A stretch of 64,000 nucleotides of DNA from Acetomicrobium hydrogeniformans (GTDB taxonomy: Bacteria > Synergistota > Synergistia > Synergistales > JAFGMB01). Below are positions 45,023-53,986 of the stretch, in pieces. The stretch covers positions 186,001 through 250,000 of the forward strand of contig JAENYO010000002.1 in NCBI GenBank assembly GCA_016841745.1, in the 5' to 3' direction. Each line of letters begins with the position of its first letter. The first letter of the stretch is position 1. Under the pieces are notes generated by a model. The model was not told the origin of the DNA. It worked only from the letters and a program-made list of their open reading frames with translations, and ran no database searches. A program made the position numbers and the translations under genes.

Positions 45023-46054
45023 ATGAATACTGAAAAGTGCTTTCCGCAAATCTCAATAGTTATACCCGTCTTTAATAGTACTGAATCCCTGGAAGTACTG
45101 GTAGAGAAGATTTCCTCTGTAATGGAAGGGAAACTGAATTCAACATACGAGATACTTTTTGTGGATGACTGCTCTCCTAATGAGCATACCTGGAAGATAA
45201 TCCAAAGCCTTGCCGATATGAAAGCGGAAGTTAAAGGAATAAGACTTCGCAAAAATGTCGGTCAGCATCAGGCTACGTTCTGCGGATTTTCCCTTGCATC
45301 CGGAAGTACTATCATAACTCTGGATGACGACCTGCAGCATGATCCTGAAGATATCCCGGACCTTCTTGAATGCTCCGGGGCAGATGCGGTTATTGCAGTC
45401 TTTAAGAGCAAAAAACAGGGTTTATTCAGAAATATTACAAGCAGGATCAAGGAACTTTTCGATACTGTCATTCTTAAAAAGCCCTCCAACATCAAACTGA
45501 CGTCGTCTTTCAGGGTCATTAAAAAAGAGATCGTCAGGGAGATCCTGAAAGTCCATACATCCTTCCCCCTTGTGGGATCTCTTATCTGGTCTGTTACGGA
45601 CAACATTGTCAACGTTCCCCTTGACCACCATCCCCGTCATAGCGGGAAAAGCGGATATTCCTTTTTCAGAAGGCTGATATTATTCTCTAATCTTGTTTTC
45701 AATCATTCTTCCCTGATCCTCAGATTCATGTCAAAGTTCGGTATTCTTACAGCATTTGCAGGGATCATTTTTGGCCTTATTCTTGCAGGGAGAAAGATCT
45801 TGTTTGGCAATGTGGCCCAGGGTTGGACTTCTCTGGAGGTGACCATACTTATATTAGGCGGACTTATCCTTCTTTCCCTCGGTGTAATAGGGGAGTATCT
45901 CTACAGGATACTTACGGCGGTGGAAGTTCGGCCCCGTTATGTCATAGACTCTATGATCAATATAGATAAATTGCAGGAAGATAAGGAGCTTTGGAAGGAT
46001 AACGTCTCTATTCCTGTATTTGAAGCCTCGAATAGCAGAAAAAAAGGCCAATAG
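45023..46054 (+). CDS. Family 2 glycosyltransferase, ArnC/GtrB-like
   Basis: 343 residues. A GT2 catalytic domain starts with ISIVIPVFNSTESLEVLVEK and carries the acidic motif LDDDLQHDPEDI near residue 95. Two C-terminal membrane helices (about 230-250 and 270-295) end in GVIGEYLYRILTAVEVRPRY, as in enzymes that put a sugar on undecaprenyl phosphate. It probably loads the 4-amino sugar of this locus onto that lipid on the inner face. It follows BKACE after 15 bases. Confidence 0.92.
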   Translation: MNTEKCFPQISIVIPVFNSTESLEVLVEKISSVMEGKLNSTYEILFVDDCSPNEHTWKIIQSLADMKAEVKGIRLRKNVGQHQATFCGFSLASGSTIITLDDDLQHDPEDIPDLLECSGADAVIAVFKSKKQGLFRNITSRIKELFDTVILKKPSNIKLTSSFRVIKKEIVREILKVHTSFPLVGSLIWSVTDNIVNVPLDHHPRHSGKSGYSFFRRLILFSNLVFNHSSLILRFMSKFGILTAFAGIIFGLILAGRKILFGNVAQGWTSLEVTILILGGLILLSLGVIGEYLYRILTAVEVRPRYVIDSMINIDKLQEDKELWKDNVSIPVFEASNSRKKGQ

Positions 46055-46055
46055 G

Positions 46056-46403
46056 ATGATGAAAGGAAAGAGCCCTTACGATCATTTAACTTTACAGCTG
46101 GCTTATTTTATTTTCTCCCTGGCTGTATTGAGCATGAAATATGCTTCTACTTTTGCTTTTGGGTCAGCATCTTTCCTGAAATATTATCTTTTCTCGCTCC
46201 TCTTTATGGCCAGCTATGCTTTTTTCTGGCAGAAAGTCCTGGCAATCTATCCTCTTACCAGGGCTTATTCATGGAAATCTCTTGTATTTCTCTGGGTTTT
46301 TATTTTCTCAATTTTCCTTTTCAAAGAATCCGTAACCTGGAAGAATATTGCTGGAGCACTTCTTATTGTTTCGGGAGCCATAATGGTGAACTCCAGTGAA
46401 TAA
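46056..46403 (+). CDS. Small four-helix membrane protein, ArnE/SMR-like
   Basis: 115 residues with about four hydrophobic helices. The ending WKNIAGALLIVSGAIMVN is typical of the EamA/SMR small-drug-resistance and ArnE flippase group. ATG 46056 lies one base after the stop of the glycosyltransferase. The next gene encodes a second protein of the same type and overlaps this one, as arnE and arnF do. Together they probably flip the lipid-linked sugar. Confidence 0.82.
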   Translation: MMKGKSPYDHLTLQLAYFIFSLAVLSMKYASTFAFGSASFLKYYLFSLLFMASYAFFWQKVLAIYPLTRAYSWKSLVFLWVFIFSIFLFKESVTWKNIAGALLIVSGAIMVNSSE

Positions 46404-46731
46404 ATACTACATTTTATTTCTTTCAGGAGTTGTTATTTCATCTCTCGCCCAGATCATATTGAAAAAAAGTGCAGACAGGAAATACGCTACTGCTTCAGGA
46501 AGATACCTGAATCCGGGTGTGCTTTCAGGTTATTTCATCTTATTCTGTGTAACCCTGCTTACTGCTTTTGCTTACAGGGGGATACCACTGAAGGCGGGTC
46601 CGGTTCTTCAGTCCTCAGGGTATATATTCATAGCTCTTCTGAGCAGGTTCCTCCTTGGAGAAAAGCTCTCGTTAACTCAGTGGAAGGGTATCTTTCTCAT
46701 AATCATCGGTATTTTTGTTTTTCATTTATAG
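46396..46731 (+). CDS. Small four-helix membrane protein, ArnF/SMR-like
   Basis: 111 residues with four helices. VVISSLAQIILKKSADRKY resembles the first helix of EmrE-like proteins. The start is GTG 46396, overlapping the previous stop by eight bases. It is a likely partner of the ArnE-like protein, forming a heterodimeric flippase. No substrate is shown by the sequence. Confidence 0.82.
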   Translation: MNKYYILFLSGVVISSLAQIILKKSADRKYATASGRYLNPGVLSGYFILFCVTLLTAFAYRGIPLKAGPVLQSSGYIFIALLSRFLLGEKLSLTQWKGIFLIIIGIFVFHL

Positions 46732-46740
46732 GAGGTATTC

Positions 46741-48510
46741 ATGAAATCTTTACATCCTGAGCCAGGTCACAGTAAAGCAAACCTTTTCCTGAAGTTCCTT
46801 ATATTAGTCTGGCCTTTTCTTTTTATATGGCAGGGCGTGGATCTTACGGACACAGGATATCTCCTCACAGGAGGACAGCAGGTTTTTCTTGAACCTCAGA
46901 ATGTTCAGTTCAGCTACCTCTTTTCATTTGTTATTACGGGTATCTGGAGCCGTCTTACAGCGCCCCTTGGATTGATGGGCGCTTATCTCGGGGGGGCCTT
47001 TCTTTACATCCTTACAGCTTTTTGTGTTTACAGGATTTTACGAAAACAGATACCGGAAAGGGTCTTGCTGCTGGGACTGCTTCTGACCGTTATGATCCCC
47101 AATCTCATGAGATATATCAATTACAATAACCTCACATCATTTTTCTTTGTCCTGGGTTCGGCTGTGTTCATTAAGGCTTTCACCAGCCATAGACAGGTCT
47201 ATTACTTCCTTGCAGGGATCATTTTCGGATCAAGCTTTTATCTTCGTCTGCCCAACCTGGTTTCCATTTCTTTGTCTTTAGTCATAGTGACAGGACATTA
47301 TCTTAATGGAGCAGCCTGGAAAGACATCCTGAAAGGTTTTTTGTCTTTTATTTCAGGTTTTATTTCTGCATTGATAGTTCCCTTTATGATCCTGCACATT
47401 TGGGGTCTGTCGGATCATTATTTTGAGACATTTCAGCGCCTGTTGAGTTTTATGACAGATTCTTCCTCCCATCATTCAGGAGAAGGGCTGATACGGAAAG
47501 TGATCCTCGATTTTGACATAACCTTTGCTGCGTTTTTTAAAAGTATCATTATCTTTGCCATACTGGCAAAAATAAATGATATCTTCTGTAGCCGAACCCT
47601 GCGTACATTTACCATAGCCCTTTCTCTTGCCGTTATTTTTCTGATCGGATCAGGTGTTATGGGTAAGACGGCAGCCTATCATTATTATCTTCTTGGCTTT
47701 ATCGAATTTATGCTGCTCCTGCAGGTCCTTGGGTTCACATCATCAGAGGGAGAAATTCGTTTTGCCAGCCTTGTGGCTTTTATGGTCATGCTGTTCGGAA
47801 TGGCCGGTTCCAACACTGGCCTGAGTGCCGCCCGTTATAATCTGTGGTTTGCACTTCCCTTGAGCCTTCATGGTCTATTTAATTTAAAAGGATTGTATCT
47901 TTGCGAATTCCTCAACGTAGAGAAAGGGGGAAAAGTTCAAAATAAGGGCATATCCCTGTTCAGTGAAAAGGGGATGAAGATGATACGGAACATTATCTGT
48001 ATCTCAATGACCCTGTTTTTTGTTATCCTTTGTTATCGGTTCAGTTACAGGGATTCGCAACAGAGATACCTGCTGCGTTACAATATTGACCACCCAAAGA
48101 TGCAGTATGTCTTTACCACCCGTGAAAGATCTGAGGTAATGACAGAAGCGCTGAATGAGCTCTCTAAATACGTCCTGCCTGGAGACTATCTCCTGGCATA
48201 TAATTATGTACCTCTTTTCTATTACCTCACAGATACAAGACCTTATGTATATCATTCCTGGCCGGAGATGTATTCTCCGGAACAGCTGATAGATAAACTG
48301 AAACAGGCTATTGCAGAGAGAAAGGGGCTTCCCCCTGTGATCAGGGCAAAATATCCACCCCTTAACGATACCTGGCCGAAGAAACATTTATCAGGCAGGG
48401 GGTCTGTCAAACATCACCAGGTCTTTGATGAGTTCCTGAAACAGGGGAAATATTTACAGGTGTGGGAAAATGAGTTTTTCCAGATCCTTCTGCCGCCGTC
48501 GTCATGGTAG
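46741..48510 (+). CDS. Polytopic membrane protein, probable GT-C type glycosyltransferase
   Basis: 589 residues with about eleven membrane helices and a C-terminal soluble part of about 110 residues. The first outer loop reads QGVDLTDTGYLL, acidic residues in the place where GT-C enzymes such as ArnT bind the metal or the sugar donor. I do not recognise a named family. In this position it would transfer the lipid-linked 4-amino sugar to lipid A, a polysaccharide or a protein outside. It is the last gene of the plus-strand run. Confidence 0.7.
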   Translation: MKSLHPEPGHSKANLFLKFLILVWPFLFIWQGVDLTDTGYLLTGGQQVFLEPQNVQFSYLFSFVITGIWSRLTAPLGLMGAYLGGAFLYILTAFCVYRILRKQIPERVLLLGLLLTVMIPNLMRYINYNNLTSFFFVLGSAVFIKAFTSHRQVYYFLAGIIFGSSFYLRLPNLVSISLSLVIVTGHYLNGAAWKDILKGFLSFISGFISALIVPFMILHIWGLSDHYFETFQRLLSFMTDSSSHHSGEGLIRKVILDFDITFAAFFKSIIIFAILAKINDIFCSRTLRTFTIALSLAVIFLIGSGVMGKTAAYHYYLLGFIEFMLLLQVLGFTSSEGEIRFASLVAFMVMLFGMAGSNTGLSAARYNLWFALPLSLHGLFNLKGLYLCEFLNVEKGGKVQNKGISLFSEKGMKMIRNIICISMTLFFVILCYRFSYRDSQQRYLLRYNIDHPKMQYVFTTRERSEVMTEALNELSKYVLPGDYLLAYNYVPLFYYLTDTRPYVYHSWPEMYSPEQLIDKLKQAIAERKGLPPVIRAKYPPLNDTWPKKHLSGRGSVKHHQVFDEFLKQGKYLQVWENEFFQILLPPSSW

Positions 48511-48582
48511 TTTGACTATGGAAAGACTTGCTCATTCTTATCAACACTAGATTGAAGAGAGGAAGAAAATATTAGGGGCAAT

Positions 48583-49452
48583 CTATTGCAAAAGTTCAAC
48601 CAGGTATTTCCCATAACTGTTTCTGCAGAGAGGTTCTGCAAGTTTCTGCAGTTGCTCCCTGTTGATGAAACCCTTGCGAAAGGCTATTTCTTCCGGGCAG
48701 GAAACCATGAGTCCCTGCCTCTTCTGGATAACCTGTATGAAGTTCGACGCCTCAAGAAGGCTTTCATGGGTTCCTGTATCCAGCCAGGCAAAACCTCTCC
48801 CGAGGAGTTCGGTTTGTAATTTATCTTTTTCCATGTAGAGCCTGTTAAGATCTGTGATCTCGAGTTCTCCCCGTTTTGAAGGTTTAAGGGTCTCAGAAAG
48901 TTCCACCACTTGTTCATCATAGAAATATAAACCTACCAGGGCATAGTTTGATCTCGGATGAAGCGGTTTTTCCTCCATGCTGATGACCTTTCCGGAGTTG
49001 TCGAACTCAACAACGCCATATCTTTCCGGATCTTTCACAGGATATCCGAATACGGTTGCTCCCTTATTCTGCCTGACCGCTCTTTCGAGGACTCCGCTGA
49101 AACCACTTCCGTAAAAGATATTGTCACCTAGTATAAGGGCGCATCCTTGCCCTGAGATGAAGTCTTTCCCGATTATGAAGGCCTGGGGAAGTCCGTCAGG
49201 TTCTTTCTGTATGGCATAGGATATGGAAAGACCCCACTGGGATCCGCCTCCCAGAAGTTGAACAAAGTCAGCATTATCCCGGGGCGTTGTTATGATAAGG
49301 ATATTTCTGATACCGGCAAGCATCAATGTGCTCAAAGAGTAATAGATCATAGGTTTGTCATAAACCGGCATGAGCTGTTTGCTTACTGGAATAGTCAGAG
49401 GGTAGAGTCTTGTGCCATATCCTCCAGCCAGGATGATCCCCTTTTCTATCAT
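48583..49452 (-). CDS. rfbA: Glucose-1-phosphate thymidylyltransferase
   Basis: 289 residues, the normal RfbA length. The nucleotide motif [17 protein letters not shown] at the start is diagnostic, with [17 protein letters not shown] and [10 protein letters not shown] further on. It makes dTDP-glucose from dTTP and glucose-1-phosphate. ATG 49452 overlaps the RfbB stop (ATGA). No rfbC or rfbD follows, so the product is not meant for rhamnose here and fits the 4-amino sugar route. Confidence 0.97.
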   Translation of the reverse strand: MIEKGIILAGGYGTRLYPLTIPVSKQLMPVYDKPMIYYSLSTLMLAGIRNILIITTPRDNADFVQLLGGGSQWGLSISYAIQKEPDGLPQAFIIGKDFISGQGCALILGDNIFYGSGFSGVLERAVRQNKGATVFGYPVKDPERYGVVEFDNSGKVISMEEKPLHPRSNYALVGLYFYDEQVVELSETLKPSKRGELEITDLNRLYMEKDKLQTELLGRGFAWLDTGTHESLLEASNFIQVIQKRQGLMVSCPEEIAFRKGFINREQLQKLAEPLCRNSYGKYLVELLQ

Positions 49453-50534
49453 GGTATCAGTCCTTTCATTGGGTATTTCTGTTCCCCGAGTCCGAGCCTG
49501 TCCATTCCATATTTCCCCTTTGTAACTCGATTTACCCAGGACCTGTTCTCCAGATACCACCTTACAGTTTTCTCAAGACCCGACTGAAAAGTCTCCCCGG
49601 GTTCCCAGCCTGTTTGTTTTCTTATTTTCCCCGCATCCATAGCATATCTTCTATCATGGCCCGGCCTGTCCTCAACAAAATCTATAAGTCCTCTGAAATC
49701 TTTGATTCCCTGGTTGGGTTTCAATTTATTCAACAGATCGCAGATATTCTCCACGACTTCCAGGTTGGATCTTTCGCAGTTACCCCCGATGTTATAGTTT
49801 TCGCCGGGTGTTCCCCTGGAAAGTACCGAGACCATTGCCCTGCAGTGATCTTCAACGAAAAGCCAGTCTCTGATATTGGCCCCGTCACCATATACAGGTA
49901 ATTTCTCTGACCTGAGGATTTTCTCGATCATAAGGGGAATGAGTTTTTCCGGAAACTGAAAGGGGCCATAGTTGTTTGAGGAATTGGTTATTATTCCAGG
50001 CAATCCATAGGTTGCATGGTATGCCCTTACCAGATGATCAGAAGAGGCTTTTGATGCAGAATAAGGGGATCCTGGGGCATAGGGAGTGGTTTCTGTGAAA
50101 TACCCTTCCTTACCCAGGGAACCGTAAACTTCGTCTGTTGAAACATGTAAAAATCTGAACCTGTATTTATCTTCTCCAGAGAGGAAATTCCAGTAGGCTC
50201 GTGTAGCTTCAAGGAGTTGAAAGGTGCCAGAGATATTAGTGTTTATGAAGTCTGCCGGATTATCAATGGATCGGTCCACATGGGTTTCTGCTGCAAGATT
50301 TATCACGGCTCTGGGGGTATATTTTTTTAACAGGCTGGAAACGAGTGTACTATCCCCGATATCACCCCTGACGAAGATGTGTCTCTCATGGCCAATTACA
50401 TCGGAAAGTGAATCCATATTCCCTGCATAGGTAAGTTTATCGAGGTTGATCACAGTCCATGATTCCTGGAAAAGAATGTGTCTTACCAGGTTGCTTCCTA
50501 TAAAACCTGCTCCGCCTGTAACAAGGATGTTCAT
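49449..50534 (-). CDS. rfbB: dTDP-glucose 4,6-dehydratase
   Basis: 361 residues, full length. [19 protein letters not shown] is the NAD-binding start, [12 protein letters not shown] and [15 protein letters not shown] hold the catalytic Thr-Asp-Glu and Tyr-x3-Lys. It converts dTDP-glucose to dTDP-4-keto-6-deoxyglucose, the substrate of the WecE-type transaminase. It is first in a two-gene minus-strand operon with rfbA, convergent with the rest of the glycan locus. Confidence 0.97.
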   Translation of the reverse strand: MNILVTGGAGFIGSNLVRHILFQESWTVINLDKLTYAGNMDSLSDVIGHERHIFVRGDIGDSTLVSSLLKKYTPRAVINLAAETHVDRSIDNPADFINTNISGTFQLLEATRAYWNFLSGEDKYRFRFLHVSTDEVYGSLGKEGYFTETTPYAPGSPYSASKASSDHLVRAYHATYGLPGIITNSSNNYGPFQFPEKLIPLMIEKILRSEKLPVYGDGANIRDWLFVEDHCRAMVSVLSRGTPGENYNIGGNCERSNLEVVENICDLLNKLKPNQGIKDFRGLIDFVEDRPGHDRRYAMDAGKIRKQTGWEPGETFQSGLEKTVRWYLENRSWVNRVTKGKYGMDRLGLGEQKYPMKGLIP

Positions 50535-50712
50535 GGTAGTCTCCCCATATTGAAATTTTCCTTTTCTCTACTATGGAGTGTACTTGAATTTGAATATTTA
50601 TCCAAGCAATAGAACTTCCTTTAACTTCAGCAAAAAATGGAAATTCTCCATTTCACGTTTCTCATTCAGTCTCAAGGGTAATTCTTACTGCTGTTTCCTT
50701 GATTATATCTTT

Positions 50713-50766
50713 CTTAACACTTCTTAACATTCTTGAACCGCATCTTAACAGACCAGGATATATACT
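50713..50766 (+). promoter_or_regulatory. Repeat box of PhoB/OmpR type before the TolC operon
   Basis: Three copies of CTTAACA (50713, 50723, 50744) and one imperfect copy CTTGAAC (50732) lie in line, followed ten bases later by a -10-like TATACT (50761-50766). There is no good -35. Direct repeats replacing the -35, about ten bases before the -10, are typical of activation by PhoB-like response regulators. Confidence 0.6.
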
Positions 50767-50788
50767 GTTCTCAAATGGAAATGAGACC

Positions 50789-50802
50789 GTGCAATATTGC
50801 AC
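50789..50802 (+). promoter_or_regulatory. Perfect 14-base palindrome in the TolC leader
   Basis: GTGCAATATTGCAC stands just before the ribosome site AGGGAGG of the TolC gene. It could be a second operator site or a small RNA hairpin close to the ribosome site. The role is unknown. Confidence 0.5.
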
Positions 50803-50815
50803 AGGGAGGTCCTGA

Positions 50816-52078
50816 ATGAAAAGGTTTTTACTATTATTTACAGCATTTTTTCTGTTTCTTCCGTCTATTGCGGGGGCAGTGGAAATTGAGAAAGGACAGA
50901 ACCTGACCCTGGAACAATGTATGGAGATCGCCCTGGAAAGACACCCGGATCTTCGGGGGGCAAAAGCCCGGATCGATGCCAGAGAAAGCATCGTATCGCA
51001 GGTCAGGACAGCATGGAAACCGGAGGCGGATCTTTCCAGCAGTTATAACAGGCGTTCTGTAACTGATGAGGGATACGACAGGTATTCCAGCAGCGTAACT
51101 GTTTCTCAGCTTATAAGCGATGGTGGAAAGACCAGGAGCCAGGTGAATGTTGCTGAAATAGATCTCCAGTCATCCGAATATGACTATGATGACATGGTCC
51201 AGACTCTTGTTTTTGATGTGAAGGATACTTATTTTGCTCTTCTCAGGGCAAATAAAGAAGAGGAAGTGGTTCAGGAAGCAGTGAAAATGTATGAACACCA
51301 TCTGGAACAGGCCCGGGGATATTATGAGGTGGGAAGGGTTTCCAGATATGATGTGACCACTGCAGAAGTGGATCTCAGCAATGCAAGGCTGAACCTTATC
51401 AGGGCAAAGACCTCTGTCAAAACGGCCAGGTCAGGTCTTAACAATGCCCTTGGCTATCCGGATGCACCCCTGTTCTCAATAGAAGACATGCTGACCTATG
51501 AGAAGATTGAACTTACCAGGGAAAAAGCTCTTGCAATGGCCTCCGATACAAGGCCCGACCTGAAGTCTCTGGAAGCAAAGAAAAGGGCCTCGGAAGAATC
51601 TGTTGTCCTTGCTGCAAGATCCAATTCTCCAACCTTGTCTGCAACTGCAGGCTATTCCTGGGGTGATGATGATTTTACTGGAGATGAAGAACTCTATGCC
51701 GGGGTCTCCCTGAATGTATCTCTTTATGACGGAGGTCTTGCAAAGGAAAAAATAAGAGAAGCCCGGGCAGATCTTGTTGGAACGGATGCGGATCTTCAAG
51801 GCCTTGAACAGGATGTGATCCTTGAAGTGGAAAAGGCTTACCTGGAAGTCCAGGATTCAGAACAGGCCATTCTGACGGCGGACAAAATTGTTCAGCAGGC
51901 CAGGGAAAATCTTGATCTTGCCAATGGAAGATATGAGGTCGGAGTCGGTTCGCCTGTTGAAGTAACAGATGCTACAGAAAATTATATCAATGCAAGGAAT
52001 ACCTATTACACTGCTCTTTACGATTATCGGTCAGCTCTTGCTGCTCTGGAAAAAGCAATTGGAGGTAAGGTGAAATGA
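50816..52078 (+). CDS. TolC family outer membrane channel
   Basis: 420 residues. A signal peptide (MKRFLLLFTAFFLFLPSIAGA) precedes two related halves of coiled-coil helices: LTLEQCMEIALERHPDLRGA in the first and LTREKALAMASDTRPDLKS in the second. It forms the trimeric tunnel across the outer membrane for an efflux pump. It overlaps the adaptor gene by four bases (ATGA), showing a tripartite system with the ABC genes downstream. Confidence 0.94.
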   Translation: MKRFLLLFTAFFLFLPSIAGAVEIEKGQNLTLEQCMEIALERHPDLRGAKARIDARESIVSQVRTAWKPEADLSSSYNRRSVTDEGYDRYSSSVTVSQLISDGGKTRSQVNVAEIDLQSSEYDYDDMVQTLVFDVKDTYFALLRANKEEEVVQEAVKMYEHHLEQARGYYEVGRVSRYDVTTAEVDLSNARLNLIRAKTSVKTARSGLNNALGYPDAPLFSIEDMLTYEKIELTREKALAMASDTRPDLKSLEAKKRASEESVVLAARSNSPTLSATAGYSWGDDDFTGDEELYAGVSLNVSLYDGGLAKEKIREARADLVGTDADLQGLEQDVILEVEKAYLEVQDSEQAILTADKIVQQARENLDLANGRYEVGVGSPVEVTDATENYINARNTYYTALYDYRSALAALEKAIGGKVK

Positions 52079-53319
52079 AGAAGATATTCTTGTTCCTTCT
52101 GTTAATAGTTTTCGGAGTAGGAGGGTTCCTGTTTTTTAACCGTAATAAGGGTAACTCCATTACTGTGGATAACACAACGGTTACAAAGGGAGATCTAATA
52201 AAAGCAGTATCTGCCACTGGAACCCTTGAAGCAGTCAACACAGTCAATATTGGAGCCCAGGTTTCAGGCACAATAAAAAATATTTATGTTGACTATAATT
52301 CCACGGTTAAAAAGGGAGACCTTCTTGCTGAGATAGATCCATCCCTTCTGTCTGCCAGGGTCAGACAAGCCAGGGCTGATGTTATGGCTGCAAAGGCAAA
52401 TATACAGGAAGCACAGTCCAGTGCTAAGAATGCAAAAAAGACCAGGGATCGTAATAAAGAGCTTTTTGCGAGGGATCTCATAGCAGAGAGCGAACTTGAT
52501 TCAGCCCAGACAGGCTATGAAACAGCCCTGGCAAAGCTGAATTCAGCCAAAGCCAATCTTGCCCAGGCTGAGGCAGACCTTGAATATGATGAAACTACCC
52601 TCGGTTATACAAAGATAGCTTCTCCCATAAATGGCGTTGTTACAGACAGGGCTATAGATGAAGGGCAGACGGTCAATTCAAGTCAGTCCGCACCCACTCT
52701 TTTCACTATAGCTGAAGATCTTACCAGGATGCAGGTAGAGGCTGATATAGATGAGGCTGATATCGGCCAGATCAGAAAGGCTCAGGCTGTAGAGTTCACT
52801 GTAGATGCCTATCCGGACTTGTCCTTTGATGGAGAAGTTGATGAGATCAGGCTTGCACCTAATACTGAAGATAATGTGGTAACTTACACCGTTATAGTGA
52901 AGGTTCATAACCCTGATCTGAAGCTGATGCCTGGAATGACAGCCAATGTTTCCATAATTTCCCAAAAACGGGAGGGAGTTTTCAAGGTTGCCAGTTCAGC
53001 ATTGAAATTTAAACCAGTGACAAGTCTTATGGAGATGCCAGACGGGTCTGGTGCGGCAGAGGGAGCCCAGTCCAGTAAGCAGGGACGCAGGCGGGAAGAT
53101 GCAGGGGTTGTCAGAAATGCTTCCGGTACCCCCAGGACCCTCTGGATCTACGAAAACGGAAAACTGAAGTCCCTTCCTGTAAAGGCAGGTATCTCAGACG
53201 GTATGTACACTGAAATATCAGGCGATCTTATCGAAGGTCTTGAAGTGGTTGTCAGCATATCTGGTGCTGATGATTCAAAAAAAGGAGGTTCTCCCTTTGG
53301 CTTTGGTCCTCGTAAATAA
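52075..53319 (+). CDS. Periplasmic adaptor protein, MacA/HlyD family
   Basis: 414 residues. One N-terminal membrane anchor (IFLFLLLIVFGVGGFLFF), then a lipoyl-like half motif VNIGAQVSGTIKNIYVD, a long coiled-coil hairpin (about residues 95-165, rich in Ala and Gln) and beta-barrel domains. It links the inner-membrane ABC transporter to TolC. The end, around residue 335, has a Gly/Arg-rich linker. The ABC ATPase gene overlaps its 3' end. Confidence 0.94.
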   Translation: MKKIFLFLLLIVFGVGGFLFFNRNKGNSITVDNTTVTKGDLIKAVSATGTLEAVNTVNIGAQVSGTIKNIYVDYNSTVKKGDLLAEIDPSLLSARVRQARADVMAAKANIQEAQSSAKNAKKTRDRNKELFARDLIAESELDSAQTGYETALAKLNSAKANLAQAEADLEYDETTLGYTKIASPINGVVTDRAIDEGQTVNSSQSAPTLFTIAEDLTRMQVEADIDEADIGQIRKAQAVEFTVDAYPDLSFDGEVDEIRLAPNTEDNVVTYTVIVKVHNPDLKLMPGMTANVSIISQKREGVFKVASSALKFKPVTSLMEMPDGSGAAEGAQSSKQGRRREDAGVVRNASGTPRTLWIYENGKLKSLPVKAGISDGMYTEISGDLIEGLEVVVSISGADDSKKGGSPFGFGPRK

Positions 53320-53986
53320 TATTCACAAGAGCTATTCCCTTGGTGATGTGGAGGTCCATGCCCTTCAGGGAGTCAGTTTTTCCATAGGGGAAGGGGAGTT
53401 TGTTTCCATAATGGGCGCTTCGGGCTCTGGTAAGTCTACCCTTATGAATATTATCGGTTGCCTGGATATTCCCAGCAAGGGCAAGTATATCCTGAACGGA
53501 GAGGACGTAAGCAGTCTGGGATCAGATCAGCTTGCGAATATCAGGAAGGATACCATAGGATTTGTATTCCAGGGATTTAACCTCCTTCCAAAGATGTCAG
53601 CCCTTGAAAATGTTGAGCTTCCCATGCTCTACAAAGGAGTTGGAGCTAAAAAACGTAGAGAAGGCGCCATGGAGGCCCTTAAAAAAGTTGATCTTGAGGA
53701 TAGGGCAGATCACCAACCTCATCAGCTTTCAGGAGGACAGCAGCAGAGGGTGGCTATTGCCAGAGCTCTGGCAAACGATGCTCCCCTTATCCTTGCAGAT
53801 GAGCCAACGGGAAACCTGGACAGCCATACAAGTGAAGAGGTTATGAAACTCTTTGTTCGCCTCAACGAAGAGACAGGAAAAACGATAATCCAGGTTACCC
53901 ATGAACCCGATATGGCACACTTCAGCAGGCGGATCTTAACTTTTCGGGATGGAAGAATGTTAAGGGACGAAAAGGTGAGAACATAA
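53297..53986 (+). CDS. ABC transporter ATP-binding protein, MacB/LolD type
   Basis: 229 residues. It shows Walker A GASGSGKST, the signature LSGGQQQRVAIARA, Walker B LILADEPTGNLD and HEPDM. TTG 53297 lies eight bases after AAAGGAGG, and an ATG 57 bases earlier lacks a ribosome site. It overlaps the adaptor gene by 23 bases. It drives the MacB-like permease encoded next. Here the ATPase is separate, unlike E. coli MacB. Confidence 0.94.
   Translation: MALVLVNNIHKSYSLGDVEVHALQGVSFSIGEGEFVSIMGASGSGKSTLMNIIGCLDIPSKGKYILNGEDVSSLGSDQLANIRKDTIGFVFQGFNLLPKMSALENVELPMLYKGVGAKKRREGAMEALKKVDLEDRADHQPHQLSGGQQQRVAIARALANDAPLILADEPTGNLDSHTSEEVMKLFVRLNEETGKTIIQVTHEPDMAHFSRRILTFRDGRMLRDEKVRT

Noticed and set aside
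48583-50534. A rhamnose synthesis cluster
   Set aside because: rfbC and rfbD are absent and a WecE-type transaminase is present, so the 4-amino sugar route is the better fit.
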